Source: Gudongella oleilytica (GTDB lineage Bacteria; Bacillota; Clostridia; Tissierellales; Tissierellaceae). From it: DNA of 64,000 bases. Each line of letters starts with the position of its first letter. Within the stretch, counting starts at the first letter, position 1. A model generated the notes under the pieces. The model was given only the letters and a program-made list of their open reading frames with translations, had not been told where the DNA came from and did not search any database. Shown piece by piece: positions 17,300 to 26,804 of the stretch. Where the stretch lies: NCBI RefSeq assembly GCF_004101785.1, contig NZ_CP035130.1, positions 2,046,001 through 2,110,000 of the forward strand. The letters are read 5' to 3'. The position numbers and the translations under genes are program-made.

Positions 17300-18115
17300 T
17301 TATTTCCCTGCTTCGCTTTGCATCCTTAAAAACTTGGTTACCGATGCTTCCACAGCATCTATAACTATTCCATTAAGCCCTGATTTTTCCAAGGCAGCGA
17401 CTCCTTCTATGGTTGTACCGCCAGGTGAGCATACCTCGTCTCTTAGCTTAGCCGGATGCTTTTCAGTTTTACTGACCATTGCGGCTGAGCCCTCTACAGT
17501 AGCAGCTGCAAACCTGTATGCATCCTTAGCGGGTACGCCCAACTTGATCCCAGCTTGCGCCATGGCTTCGATGAACATGTACACAAAGGCTGGTCCTGAA
17601 CCGCTAAGAGTACCGACAGCTGCCATAAGCTCCTCCCTGATCTCGATCCCTTCCCCAAAGCTGTTAAAGAAGCTAAAAACTATATCCTTATCAGTGTCGT
17701 CCATATTGCCCGAAAAGCTTATTCCTGCAATTCCCTTTCCCACCAATGCAGGTGTGTTAGGAATTGATTTTGCTATCTTTACATGTTGGTTGTCTATAAG
17801 TTTTTCCAGCTTTGATATACTATATGCCGGTGCTATTCCAAGAACTATAGCTCCATCCTTGATCTTATACTTTATCTCCGATATCACACTTTCGTACACT
17901 ATCGGTTTTACTGCAAGGATAATAAAGTCAGCTTCCCTTGCAACATCTGCATTGCTCTTCGAGGTTACAATACCATACTTCTCCTTCAGATCTTCCGTCC
18001 TGGATACCGTCTTTGTATGAACAATCACCTTTTCCGGACTGATCCATCCTGATGATAAAGCTCCGGAAAGCATAGCCTCACCCATATTACCGCATCCAAT
18101 AAATCCCAGAATCAT
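17300..18115 (-). CDS. proC: Pyrroline-5-carboxylate reductase
   Basis: 271 residues, start ATG behind AGGGAGG. The N-terminal dinucleotide fold reads GFIGCGNMGEAM. The C-terminal dimerisation domain carries the P5CR signature (GSGPAFVYMFIEAMAQAG and DEVCSPGGTTIEG). It reduces pyrroline-5-carboxylate to proline with NAD(P)H, the last step of proline synthesis. The first two enzymes, proB and proA, are in this window at 38-40 kb, so the pathway is complete but split. carB lies upstream with a 29-bp gap and may be co-transcribed. Confidence 0.95.
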   Translation of the reverse strand: MILGFIGCGNMGEAMLSGALSSGWISPEKVIVHTKTVSRTEDLKEKYGIVTSKSNADVAREADFIILAVKPIVYESVISEIKYKIKDGAIVLGIAPAYSISKLEKLIDNQHVKIAKSIPNTPALVGKGIAGISFSGNMDDTDKDIVFSFFNSFGEGIEIREELMAAVGTLSGSGPAFVYMFIEAMAQAGIKLGVPAKDAYRFAAATVEGSAAMVSKTEKHPAKLRDEVCSPGGTTIEGVAALEKSGLNGIVIDAVEASVTKFLRMQSEAGK

Positions 18116-18144
18116 TAAATCAGCCTCCCTATTTATTGCTTTAA

Positions 18145-21100
18145 TCAGTCTAATGTTTCGATCTCTTTATGATACTCCTGCAGGGATTTCTTCACATTCT
18201 CAGAGAAATCGTTGCTTATATAAGCCTCTATACCCTTTGCACTGGCTCTTGCTGCAGGCATTACTGTTATATATGGTATTTTGTTCTTGATTGCTATCTT
18301 CCTGATATAGGAGTCATCCATAGAACTGAGTTTGCCTATAGGCGTATTGATAATAAGGTCTATCTTCCCATTCATCATATCGTCAGTTATATTAGGCCTG
18401 CCCTCATAGACCTTTTTGACCTTCTCGCAGGGGATCTCATTTTCTCTGAGGAAATTTGCTGTCCCTTCTGTAGCCTTTATCTTAAATCCAATTGCAAAGA
18501 ATCTTCTAGCTGCCTCAAGAACATCCTCTTTGTCAGGATCGTTGACGCTTATAAAAACGGTACCTGAGGATGGCAAAGTATCCTTAGATGCTTCCTGCGC
18601 CTTAAAATAAGCAATCTCAAAGGAATCAGCAAGACCAAGCACCTCTCCTGTTGACCTCATCTCGGGTCCTAATGTGGGGTCTACTTCAGGAAACATGTTG
18701 AATGGAACAACTGCTTCTTTGACTCCGTAGTGCTTGATCAGCTTTTTCTTTAGCTTATCCATTTTGTATTTATTGCCTTCGTGGTCGGCTATCATAATTT
18801 CAGTTGCGATCTTTGCCATTTGAACATTGCAGACCTTGGAAACAAGCGGAACCGTTCTTGAAGCTCTGGGATTTGCCTCAAGCACATACACTTTTCCATC
18901 TGATATAGCATATTGCATATTCATAAGGCCGATAACCTTCATCTCTTTTGCTATTGCCTTTGTGTAGGCCTCTATGGTCTCTATGGAGTCCTTGGGGATG
19001 CTGACCGGAGGGATCACGCAGGCTGAGTCTCCAGAGTGTACTCCAGCATATTCAATGTGTTCCATAACAGTTGGAACATAAGCCTCATCTCCGTTGGATA
19101 TTGCATCCGCCTCACATTCAAGGGCGTGGTGCAGGAATCTGTCTATGAGTATTGGGCGCTCAGGAGTTACCCCGACCGCCTGTGTCATATACTTTTTAAG
19201 CATCTCCTCGTCGTGTACGACCTCCATTCCCCTGCCCCCAAGCACGTAGGAAGGTCTGACCATCAAGGGATATCCGATTCGGTCTGCAATCTCGACTGCT
19301 TCCTCCACATCAACAGCTATTCCGGATTCAGGCATCGGAATATCAAGCTTTTCCATGATCCTCTTAAACTGATCTCTGTCCTCTGCCAGGTCAATTGTCT
19401 CCTTGGACGTTCCGAGGATCTTGACTCCAGCAGCCTCAAGCTCGCTGGCAATATTCAAGGGGGTCTGCCCACCAAATTGAACTATTGCCCCTTCCGGCTT
19501 TTCCTTCTCGTATATGCTAAGAACATCCTCCACAGTCAGGGGCTCAAAGTACAGCTTGTCAGAGGTGTCATAATCAGTTGATACTGTTTCAGGATTACAG
19601 TTTACCATTACTGTTTCATAACCAAGATCCTTCAATGCGAATGCAGCATGAACGCAGCAGTAATCAAACTCAATTCCTTGCCCAATCCTGTTCGGACCCC
19701 CTCCCAGGATCATTACCTTTTTCTTATCGCTGACATTTGTTGAGTCAGGTGCATTATATGTTGAAAAGTAGTAAGATGCATTGTCAACACCACTTACCGG
19801 CACCGCCTCGTATCCTTTCACTATATTAATACTTTTTCTTCTGCCTCTAATACCTTCCTCTGTAGTATCAAGAAGCTTAGCCAGATATTTATCGGAGAAG
19901 CCATCCTCTTTGGCTTTCTTTAGGAGCTCTGCCGGCAGGTCTCCGCCTTTGAATTTAATTATCTCTTCCTCCAGCTGGACTATTTCCTGCATTTCTTTCA
20001 GGAAATATGGTTTAATATAGGTAAGCTTATAAAGGTGGTCTATGTCAGCACCCTTTCTTAATGCTTCATATAAGATAAACTGTCTCTCACTTGTAGGCTC
20101 CTTTAACATAGACAGCAATTCTTCAAGAGAACGAGAGTTAAAATCCTTGGCAAAACCAAGTCCATGCCTTCCTATCTCCAGAGACCTTATTGCCTTTTGA
20201 AGTGCCTCTTTGTAGGTCTTTCCTATGCTCATAACCTCTCCGACAGCTTTCATCTGAGTTCCGAGCCTGTCAACTGCTCCAGGAAATTTTTCAAATGCCC
20301 AACGGGCAAACTTTACTACTACATAGTCTCCAGAAGGGATGTATTTATCAAGTGTCCCCTCCTTCCAGTAAGGGATCTCGTCGAGAGTCATTCCCGATGC
20401 GAGAAGAGCTGATATATATGCAATTGGAAGTCCTGTCGCCTTGGATGCCAGCGCAGAGGATCTGGATGTTCTTGGATTTATTTCAATAATAACGACTCGT
20501 CCCGTGCTTGGATCATGGGCGAATTGGACGTTGGTCCCACCAATAACTTCAATGGATTCAACAACAGAGTAGGCATAACGCTGAAGCTTTTCCTGGAGTT
20601 TTTTACTTATTGTAAGCATTGGAGCAGTACAGAAAGAATCTCCGGTGTGTACTCCGATAGCATCGACGTTTTCAATAAAGCACACTGTAATCATCTGATT
20701 CTTGCTGTCACGTATGACCTCAAGCTCCAATTCTTCCCACCCTAAAACTGATTCCTCAACAAGAATTTGTCCGATCATGCTTGCACTTATTCCACGGCCT
20801 GCGATGACCCTCAGCTCCTCAAGGTTATATACAAGACCTCCTCCAGTTCCGCCCATAGTGAAAGCAGGCCTTATGACTACTGGATACCCCAGCTCCTCAG
20901 CAATTCTTTCAGCTTCCTCAACCGAGTATGCAGCAAGGCTTTTTGGCATATCTATACCAAGTTTTTCCATGGTTTTCTTGAATTCTATACGATCCTCTCC
21001 ACGCTGGATGGCATCGATCTGCACTCCAATAACCTTTATCCCGTACTTTTCCAGCACTCCACCCTTATGAAGATCAAGACAAAGGTTTAAGGCTGTTTGA

Positions 21101-21375
21101 CCACCAAGGTTTGGAAGCAAAGCATCGGGCCTTTCCTTAGCAATAATCTCCTCCAGGCTTTTTTCATTCAGAGGTTCAATGTAGGTTACATCAGCAATTT
21201 CTGGATCTGTCATAATGGTCGCGGGATTTGAGTTGACCAGCACGATTTTGTATCCCAGGCTCTTTAAGGCTTTGCAGGCTTGCGTCCCGGAATAGTCAAA
21301 TTCACAGGCCTGACCGATTATTATCGGGCCGGACCCGATGATGAGAATCTTGTCGACATCAGCTCTCTTTGGCAT
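18145..21375 (-). CDS. carB: Carbamoyl-phosphate synthase large subunit
   Basis: 1076 residues from the ATG at 21375 (AAGGAGG upstream); the frame runs 12 codons further without a site. Two homologous ATP-grasp synthetase halves begin with GSGPIIIGQACEFDYSG and GGGPNRIGQGIEFDYCC. The metal/ATP motifs EINPRTSRSSALASK and EANPRASRTVPLVSK are intact. A C-terminal MGS-like regulatory domain (~935-1070) is present. It makes carbamoyl phosphate for arginine and pyrimidines using ammonia delivered by CarA. No carA lies beside it, which is unusual because carAB are normally adjacent. Confidence 0.96.
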   Translation of the reverse strand: MPKRADVDKILIIGSGPIIIGQACEFDYSGTQACKALKSLGYKIVLVNSNPATIMTDPEIADVTYIEPLNEKSLEEIIAKERPDALLPNLGGQTALNLCLDLHKGGVLEKYGIKVIGVQIDAIQRGEDRIEFKKTMEKLGIDMPKSLAAYSVEEAERIAEELGYPVVIRPAFTMGGTGGGLVYNLEELRVIAGRGISASMIGQILVEESVLGWEELELEVIRDSKNQMITVCFIENVDAIGVHTGDSFCTAPMLTISKKLQEKLQRYAYSVVESIEVIGGTNVQFAHDPSTGRVVIIEINPRTSRSSALASKATGLPIAYISALLASGMTLDEIPYWKEGTLDKYIPSGDYVVVKFARWAFEKFPGAVDRLGTQMKAVGEVMSIGKTYKEALQKAIRSLEIGRHGLGFAKDFNSRSLEELLSMLKEPTSERQFILYEALRKGADIDHLYKLTYIKPYFLKEMQEIVQLEEEIIKFKGGDLPAELLKKAKEDGFSDKYLAKLLDTTEEGIRGRRKSINIVKGYEAVPVSGVDNASYYFSTYNAPDSTNVSDKKKVMILGGGPNRIGQGIEFDYCCVHAAFALKDLGYETVMVNCNPETVSTDYDTSDKLYFEPLTVEDVLSIYEKEKPEGAIVQFGGQTPLNIASELEAAGVKILGTSKETIDLAEDRDQFKRIMEKLDIPMPESGIAVDVEEAVEIADRIGYPLMVRPSYVLGGRGMEVVHDEEMLKKYMTQAVGVTPERPILIDRFLHHALECEADAISNGDEAYVPTVMEHIEYAGVHSGDSACVIPPVSIPKDSIETIEAYTKAIAKEMKVIGLMNMQYAISDGKVYVLEANPRASRTVPLVSKVCNVQMAKIATEIMIADHEGNKYKMDKLKKKLIKHYGVKEAVVPFNMFPEVDPTLGPEMRSTGEVLGLADSFEIAYFKAQEASKDTLPSSGTVFISVNDPDKEDVLEAARRFFAIGFKIKATEGTANFLRENEIPCEKVKKVYEGRPNITDDMMNGKIDLIINTPIGKLSSMDDSYIRKIAIKNKIPYITVMPAARASAKGIEAYISNDFSENVKKSLQEYHKEIETLD

Positions 21376-21505
21376 TAAATTTTCCTCCTTAGTATGGCAT
21401 CTCTGTACCAATTTAACTCTAATTAATTATGATATCACATAAGGGTATACAATCAAAGTGGTTTATAAATCTGGAATAAAAAATATCAATTGTATTACAA
21501 AGTTG

Positions 21506-21534
21506 TTGACGAAGGAGATAAATGAGAGTATATT
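21506..21534 (+). promoter_or_regulatory. Promoter of the TetR/membrane protein operon
   Basis: TTGACG (21506-21511), a 17-bp spacer and TATATT (21529-21534). The twin operator begins at the last base of the -10 box. Confidence 0.8.
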
Positions 21535-21564
21535 TAACTTAGTTAATTTTTTTAACTAAGTTAA
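21534..21564. promoter_or_regulatory. Twin palindromic operator of the TetR-type regulator
   Basis: TTAACTTAGTTAA (21534-21546) and TTAACTAAGTTAA (21552-21564) are exact inverted copies separated by TTTTT. Each 13-mer is itself a palindrome around its central base (TTAACT-W-AGTTAA). The pair covers the expected transcription start and sits 12 bp before the TetR gene, so it is the likely autoregulatory operator. Confidence 0.75.
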
Positions 21565-21576
21565 AGGAGTGATCAG

Positions 21577-22167
21577 ATGAATAGAAAAAACATTTCAACA
21601 AGGCAATATTATATAGAAGCAGCTGCAAAAATCATAAGAGATGAAGGCTATGAAAATATAACAGTGCGTAGGCTGTCTGAAGCAACAGGCTATACTTTTC
21701 CCACTCTTTATCATCATTTTAAAGACATGGGCAATCTTATGTGGTACGCAAGGAATCATCTGATCTCAAACATGGTATCTGATCTGTCAGGCTTTTCATC
21801 TCAGTCGAACGATATTGCAGGCATCAAAAAGGCATTCGGAATATACATGGATTATTACCTGGATTATCCCAATGTTTTTCGTTTTTTTTACTATTACCAG
21901 CACCAGCCTGATTTAAATGACTTGACCTCGCAGGAACTTGGCTTCTCTGATTTATGGTTTGATACACTTGGTTTTTTGGTTAAGGAGGGTCGTCTGTCAC
22001 CTGATGATTTAGGAGTCGTTGCGAAAACAATAATTTATAGTATACACGGCATGATCTCACTTTACTTATCAGGCAGTGGTGAAATCAATAGGGATGGATT
22101 GAATAAGGAATTAGATGCGATCATTGATATTTTATTAAAGGGGAGGATTGAAAATTATGGGAACTGA
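21577..22167 (+). CDS. TetR/AcrR-family transcriptional regulator
   Basis: 196 residues. The N-terminal helix-turn-helix (~10-55) reads AAAKIIRDEGYENITVRRLSEATGY and FPTLYHHFKD. The C-terminal part is a ligand-binding helical domain. The start has AAGGAG 7 nt upstream. The gene overlaps the downstream membrane protein by 11 bp, so the two are coupled, and a double palindromic operator covers its own promoter. It most likely represses this two-gene unit; the inducer is unknown. Confidence 0.88.
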   Translation: MNRKNISTRQYYIEAAAKIIRDEGYENITVRRLSEATGYTFPTLYHHFKDMGNLMWYARNHLISNMVSDLSGFSSQSNDIAGIKKAFGIYMDYYLDYPNVFRFFYYYQHQPDLNDLTSQELGFSDLWFDTLGFLVKEGRLSPDDLGVVAKTIIYSIHGMISLYLSGSGEINRDGLNKELDAIIDILLKGRIENYGN

Positions 22168-22858
22168 TCAATGGAAACCACTATATAAACTGGCAGGATG
22201 GTGTGCTTTGGCAATGTTTGCTCTCGTGCCTTTGCAGATAGTATTATACATAGTCTTCCCTCCGCCGTCCACTGTCGAAGGTTTTTTCGCGCTTTACAGA
22301 AACAACTGGCTGCTCGGTTTATTGAGCCTTGACCTTCTATACATCATCAACACTATCGTATTGATACCTATTTACATTGCTCTGATAATGTCCCTAAGGG
22401 ATGTGTCATTTTCTGCAGCACTTTTGGCTGCGGTTCTTGGAGTCATTGGCATTTCAGCTTATTTCCCATCCAATGTAGCATTTGAAATGCTTAGCTTAAG
22501 CGAAAGGTATTTCTCAGCTGATACTGTAATACAAGGACAAATAATAATAGCAGCCGGTGAGGCTGCTATTGCAAGATATACAGGGTCAACCTTCAATGTT
22601 TATTATATTTTGAATGCAATAGTTTTAATAATCATATCTGCACTGATGCTGAGATCAAACATCTATGCCAGGGTAATTGGCTGGTCAGGACTAATATCTG
22701 GCATACTCATGTCGATACCCTCTTCATTTGGTATGATAGGTTTGATTTTTTCACTCCTATCCTTGATACCTTGGCTTATTTTCACTTTCTTTCTGATATT
22801 TAAATTCAAAAAACTGGGGTCAGAGATCACGATTACCGATGTTGGGCCAATATACTAA
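22157..22858 (+). CDS. DUF4386-like multi-pass membrane protein
   Basis: 233 residues from the ATG at 22157 (GGGGAGG 10 nt upstream); a TTG three codons earlier is too close to that site. Six hydrophobic segments are visible, starting at LAGWCALAMFALVPLQIV and ending in LIPWLIFTFFLIF, with little charge between them. The layout fits the uncharacterised DUF4386 family. No transport or enzymatic motif is seen. It depends on the TetR gene for translation coupling, so it is probably its target. Its last four bases overlap the end of the convergent MBL gene. Confidence 0.65.
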   Translation: MGTDQWKPLYKLAGWCALAMFALVPLQIVLYIVFPPPSTVEGFFALYRNNWLLGLLSLDLLYIINTIVLIPIYIALIMSLRDVSFSAALLAAVLGVIGISAYFPSNVAFEMLSLSERYFSADTVIQGQIIIAAGEAAIARYTGSTFNVYYILNAIVLIIISALMLRSNIYARVIGWSGLISGILMSIPSSFGMIGLIFSLLSLIPWLIFTFFLIFKFKKLGSEITITDVGPIY

Positions 22859-23733
22859 TCAGCTTTCCATAACAGCTTATTGTCAATAAAATCTACAGTT
22901 ATTTTACTGTTATCCTTAAGGTAAGCCAAATAGGATCTTATAGTGCTGCCGACGAGGACGTACTGGTTAAAATCCATTCTAAGCCCATAATGGTCGAAAA
23001 CATCCTTTAAGATGTCCTCAAAGCACTTTGATTCTTGTACTATACTCAAGAGAAGCTCTATTATCTCTTTAACTTTTCTTCTGTTAAGCTCAACCAGTGT
23101 TCTTATATCATCAATCGGTTCAGAGTGAGAGGGGATAAACAGCTTTCCCTCAAGCCCTTCCACCTTATCAAGGGTATCCAGAAAGCCCTGCAGGTCGTAT
23201 AGATAGAATATATGGTATTTCTCCAGGATCTGGGCATTGGTGACACAGTCGGCGAGGAACCAGACACAATCAGAGGTTTTGATTCCTGCCATTGAAAATG
23301 AATGCCCATCGAGCCTTGTCATTTCAAGTCCTTCAGGCAATATCTCCGGGACCAGCTCTGATACCTCGCTTTCAGAGGCAAATAGAAACTTGTTCCTTAG
23401 CTCCTTTACCGGATAACCACCGTATAAATAGGATGGTTCAAGTATTGGATTTTCTGCAAATACTTTGTCTATCCCCGGACAGTATGCGGGGACACCAAGT
23501 CTTTGCTGCAGCAGATTGTTTCCTCCAATGTGGTCAGCATGCGAATGGGTGTTAATGATCATACGGAGTTTCCATCCGTTTTCTTCTATTGTTTTCTGGA
23601 GCTTTCTCCCTGCGTCCTTATCGTTCCCGGTGTCGATGAGTACTACCTCATTATCATTAAGCTTATAAAGCCCCATTTTTGCTGGACTATTTATGTAGTA
23701 GGTTCTTTCTCCAACCTGAATCAGCTCATACAT
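22855..23733 (-). CDS. MBL-fold metallo-hydrolase
   Basis: 292 residues from the ATG at 23733, which has CCGGAGGT upstream. The metal-binding motif NTHSHADHIGGNN (HxHxDH) lies near residue 70, further ligands near LADCV (~160) and IPSHSEPID (~200). A helical C-terminal extension (~215-290) resembles those of glyoxalase-II/beta-lactamase-like proteins that carry a winged-helix-like tail. The hydrolysed substrate is unknown. It ends tail-to-tail with the DUF4386 gene, overlapping 4 bp. Confidence 0.82.
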   Translation of the reverse strand: MYELIQVGERTYYINSPAKMGLYKLNDNEVVLIDTGNDKDAGRKLQKTIEENGWKLRMIINTHSHADHIGGNNLLQQRLGVPAYCPGIDKVFAENPILEPSYLYGGYPVKELRNKFLFASESEVSELVPEILPEGLEMTRLDGHSFSMAGIKTSDCVWFLADCVTNAQILEKYHIFYLYDLQGFLDTLDKVEGLEGKLFIPSHSEPIDDIRTLVELNRRKVKEIIELLLSIVQESKCFEDILKDVFDHYGLRMDFNQYVLVGSTIRSYLAYLKDNSKITVDFIDNKLLWKAD

Positions 23734-23813
23734 TACACTTACCTCCGGATCCATTTATATTAGTTTGTTCCTTACCACATGCTGCAAGAGTTTTAAGTGC
23801 TGGGTCAAGTCTT

Positions 23814-23909
23814 TCACCACTCACCGTCAACTGGTAATCCACACTGGGCACAGATCTCCATGTTAACACTTATTCCTTCCTTATGACAGTAAATATTGCA
23901 TACCTGCAT
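23814..23909 (-). CDS. Possible 31-residue cysteine-pair mini-protein
   Basis: An uninterrupted frame (ATG at 23909, stop TGA at 23814) encodes 31 residues with CNIYCH at 4-9 and CAQCG at 20-24. This is the spacing of a small zinc ribbon. There is only a weak purine-rich site before it. It may be a true small metal-binding protein, a fragment of a larger lost gene, or chance. Nothing else is visible in this 236-bp gap. Confidence 0.25.
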   Translation of the reverse strand: MQVCNIYCHKEGISVNMEICAQCGLPVDGEW

Positions 23910-23969
23910 CTATCTTCCCTGCTGATACAATTGTATCATATGAAATTTGACTAAGAAAGGATGGTTTTG

Positions 23970-24543
23970 ATGAATATTAAATACTCAGTTGTCCCAGAGT
24001 CAGAGGTCATATGCATAAGGGAACTGGTCAATAGTCTTATGAGCTATCAAAAATCCGTTGCAGGTATACACCCTGAGTTTTTGACGGTATGAGCTTTGAC
24101 ACGCGTATACCTCCTGCATTAAGAAGCGCACGATTTAATCATATAATTGTTGACAGGGATGGTGAAGAAGTCATTGGATATGCTTACAGTACAATAGCTG
24201 ATAAAAAATTTACTCCGGAGGTTTTGCAACACTTCAATGCGATGCTTTCTTTGATTTCGATTCAGTCGAGGGACAAGAAGTAGGCTCACTATCTCAATTT
24301 TTCATAAAGGATGAATATAGAAATTCAGGTATTGGATCAGATCTATACAACAGATCTATGGATTGGCTAAATTCATTTGAGAAAATAAAGGATATCTTCA
24401 TTTTTGTATCAAATGGAAATGGTAATGCTCTCAGTTTCCGTCTCAACAAAGGCTTAATGGAAAGCCACAAAATACTCGAAGGATTTATAACAGTTCTAAG
24501 AAATACACTGAGCCAATATAAAATAAGGGCAGTAATATTTTAA
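23970..24543 (+). pseudogene. GNAT-family N-acetyltransferase, two frameshifts
   Basis: Three frames are needed to follow one GNAT protein. MNIKYSVVPESEV to GIHPEF stops at 24090 unless one T is added to a T5 run. SFDTRIPPALRSA to LQHFNA comes next. The frame then shifts near 24240 to DAFFDFDSVEGQEVG, with the acetyl-CoA loop region EYRNSGIGSDLYNRS, ending at 24543. An intact product would be about 190 residues. Two independent indels argue for real decay. The start has AGAAAGGATGG upstream. Confidence 0.8.
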
Positions 24544-24580
24544 TGCTCAAATATTAAGCATGTAAAATATTGCTGTCTTT
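24527..24580 (+). terminator. Long terminator hairpin
   Basis: GGCAGTAATATTTTA pairs with TAAAATATTGCTGTC (one G-U), with an inner ATGCT/AGCAT pair, followed by TTTTTC. It includes the stop codon of the relic. Confidence 0.75.
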
Positions 24581-24582
24581 TT

Positions 24583-25014
24583 CTAAGTTGATTTTAAATC
24601 TATATAGTTCTGCTCCAAGCCCTTAATCGTCTTGATAATAGCTTTACTTACAAGTATCCTTACTAAAAGGCCATAGATGAGATTTCCTGCCTTATAATCC
24701 CCTGTCCAGACGATCCTGGTCCCATCTTCAGCATCAAAGAATTCCGCCCTTCCTTTATAGTACTTTACAGGCATACCGCTTAGTATCTCATATTCAAAAT
24801 GCTCTTCTCTTTTAGCACTTATGATCCTCTCATAAACTTTTACGTTTCCGCTGTATAAAATCCTTTCTGTTCCAATGCCTTCCTTATCCGGATCACCATG
24901 CTTGCTTATTTCAAGTCTATAGCTTTTTGACGGCGATTTGTCGAAGCTCCCCACTATACTCCATATATAACTTCTTGGTACAGGTATTATTCGCTCGATT
25001 TTAATATTCCCCAT
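24583..25014 (-). CDS. SRPBCC-family (START-like) protein
   Basis: 143 residues from the ATG at 25014 (GAGGTG upstream). The open frame extends upstream through the tRNA-Pro gene, which is not credible coding. The sequence has the polyketide-cyclase/START-like pattern: RIIPVPRSYIWSIVGSFDK at the N-terminus, central strands, TRIVWTGDYKAG, and a long C-terminal helix (SKAIIKTIKGLEQNYIDLK). Such proteins bind hydrophobic ligands; the ligand is unknown. It is just downstream of the tRNA terminator. Confidence 0.7.
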   Translation of the reverse strand: MGNIKIERIIPVPRSYIWSIVGSFDKSPSKSYRLEISKHGDPDKEGIGTERILYSGNVKVYERIISAKREEHFEYEILSGMPVKYYKGRAEFFDAEDGTRIVWTGDYKAGNLIYGLLVRILVSKAIIKTIKGLEQNYIDLKST

Positions 25015-25069
25015 CTTATTCACCTCAGAAGATGTATACCCAGAGAGTCTGTTTACTTTAAAGCAGAAG

Positions 25070-25101
25070 TAAAAAAAGCCACCGGCAGTTTGCTGGTGAC
25101 A
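25070..25101 (-). terminator. Terminator of tRNA-Pro
   Basis: On the minus strand GTCACCAGC pairs with GCCGGTGGC (one mismatch, one G-U), followed by TTTTTTT. Confidence 0.75.
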
Positions 25102-25109
25102 GTATCTGG

Positions 25110-25186
25110 TGGTCGGAGTGAGAGGATTTGAACCTCCGGCCTCATGGTCCCGAACCAAGCGCTCTACCAAGCTGAGCCACACCCCG
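25110..25186 (-). tRNA. tRNA-Pro (CGG anticodon)
   Basis: The 77-nt gene folds fully: acceptor CGGGGTG/CACTCCG, with one C-T or G-T style imperfection in the stem; D-arm GCTC...GAGC; anticodon loop TTCGGGA giving CGG; T-arm GGAGG-TTCAAAT-CCTCT; and encoded ACCA. The anticodon stem CTTGG/CCATG has a T-T mismatch at its second pair, which is unusual. The minus-strand terminator follows directly. CCG codons would otherwise be read by tRNA-Pro(TGG). Confidence 0.92.
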
Positions 25187-25254
25187 ACTGTATATCATTA
25201 TAATTCAAGCGATATTTTTTTTCAAGCATTTCGATTGCCAGTACAACAGAAAAT

Positions 25255-25290
25255 ATCGGACCCATCTTCCTATATAATGGTGGGTCCGAT
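25255..25290 (-). terminator. Terminator of the DUF1846 gene
   Basis: ATCGGACCCA (25255-25264) and TGGGTCCGAT (25281-25290) form a perfect 10-bp stem, followed on the minus strand by ATTTTC. Confidence 0.7.
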
Positions 25291-25298
25291 TATCTGGA

Positions 25299-26804
25299 TC
25301 ATACGTAATATAGATTTTCTGAGGGATAAAATGGATCACAGGTTATATCAATTCCAAGCTTTCTAAGTATCTGATCGTCGACATCATTCAGCATGACTGT
25401 GGAATGTGCCTGAGCCCCCTTAAGCTCCTGTAGCTTGTCCAGTGCCAGCTGTGCAGTTGGATTAGTTACAGCACCTATACTTAGTGCAATAAGTACCTCA
25501 TTTGCATTCAAAGTAGAAATTTTACTATGGAACCCTTTGGTCTTAAGCTCCTGTATTGTCTCAATTATCACAGGCGACAGCAACAATATCTCATCAGCAA
25601 TATTTGCCAGTGTCTTAACTGAGTTCAAAAGGGCCGCAGAACATGCATCCATAAGTCCTGAAGCTCTTCCTGTTATTATCCTTCCATCCAGAAGCTGGAT
25701 AGCTATTACTGCCGGTACATCACTGTTTCCGTTATTGTCTTTCAGTTTTCCGGAGTATTCCCTGGCAGGTCCAACACAGGCTCTATCCTCTTTCTTGAGC
25801 TGAAGTTCCTCCATTATTATTCTCATTCGGTTAAGGATCTCTTCATCGACAAGTCCTTTTTTATAATCACACTCTGTGGCAAAGCTCCTTCTTATGATCT
25901 CTTGCCTCGAAGCTTCTCTAACTACCTCATCATCCACTATGCCAAAGCCTATCCTGTTAACTCCCATATCTGTGGGCGACTGATACAGAGATTCTCTCCC
26001 GGTTATCTTCTCTATTATCCTTTTTATAACAGGGAACATTTCAATATCCCGGTTGTAATTGACTGCAACCTCGCTGTATCTTTCAAAATGGAAATAGTCT
26101 ATCATATTTACATCCTTCAGATCTACTGTTGCAGCCTCGTATGCAATATTCAAGGGATGCTTCAACGGAACATTCCAAACAGGGAATGTCTCAAATTTTG
26201 AATATCCGGCAACCCTGTTCAATTTATGCTCATGATAAAGCTGGTTCAGGCATGTAGCAAGCTTTCCACTGCCAGGTCCAGGTGCTGTGACTACGACTAT
26301 TGGCTTTGTGGTAGGGATATACTCATTTCTACCATATCCTTCCTCGCTGACTATCTTGTCTACATCGGAAGGATATCCCTCAATGGAAGAATGGGTGAAT
26401 ACCTTTATTCCTCTTCTTTCAAGCTTGTTTATAAACAGCTTTGCTGCCGGTTGTCCATTGAACCTAGTTATTACAACGCTGTTTACCTCAAGCCCAAAAT
26501 CCCGCAATTCATCTATTTGTTTAAGAACATCCATATCATAGGAAATACCATAGTCACCTCTGATCTTGTTTCTTTCGATGTCGCCTGCAAAAACGCAGAT
26601 TATAATTTCAGCCTTGTCCCTCAGCTTTTGAAGAAGCTTGATCTTGGCATCCTCATCGAAGCCTGGTAGGACTCTCTGAGCGTGCTTATCGCCTATAAGC
26701 TTTCCTCCAAATTCAAGATAAAGCTTATCGAAATTGTTTACTCTTTCGAGGATGAATTTTGATTGCTCTTCGATGTAGCGTTGAGGATCAAAGCCTGCTT
26801 TCAT
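25299..26804 (-). CDS. DUF1846 domain protein
   Basis: 501 residues. The whole length matches the DUF1846 family: N-terminal [19 protein letters not shown], the central [23 protein letters not shown], and C-terminal conserved blocks. The GPGSGK stretch resembles a phosphate-binding loop, so nucleotide binding is plausible, but no activity is established to my knowledge. The family is widespread in Firmicutes and always about 490-505 residues, so the gene is complete. It has its own terminator and stands alone. Confidence 0.9.
   Translation of the reverse strand: MKAGFDPQRYIEEQSKFILERVNNFDKLYLEFGGKLIGDKHAQRVLPGFDEDAKIKLLQKLRDKAEIIICVFAGDIERNKIRGDYGISYDMDVLKQIDELRDFGLEVNSVVITRFNGQPAAKLFINKLERRGIKVFTHSSIEGYPSDVDKIVSEEGYGRNEYIPTTKPIVVVTAPGPGSGKLATCLNQLYHEHKLNRVAGYSKFETFPVWNVPLKHPLNIAYEAATVDLKDVNMIDYFHFERYSEVAVNYNRDIEMFPVIKRIIEKITGRESLYQSPTDMGVNRIGFGIVDDEVVREASRQEIIRRSFATECDYKKGLVDEEILNRMRIIMEELQLKKEDRACVGPAREYSGKLKDNNGNSDVPAVIAIQLLDGRIITGRASGLMDACSAALLNSVKTLANIADEILLLSPVIIETIQELKTKGFHSKISTLNANEVLIALSIGAVTNPTAQLALDKLQELKGAQAHSTVMLNDVDDQILRKLGIDITCDPFYPSENLYYV

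Noticed and set aside
25015-25182. N-terminal extension of the SRPBCC protein
   Set aside because: It runs through the tRNA-Pro gene and its terminator. The ATG at 25014 with GAGGTG is the sensible start.
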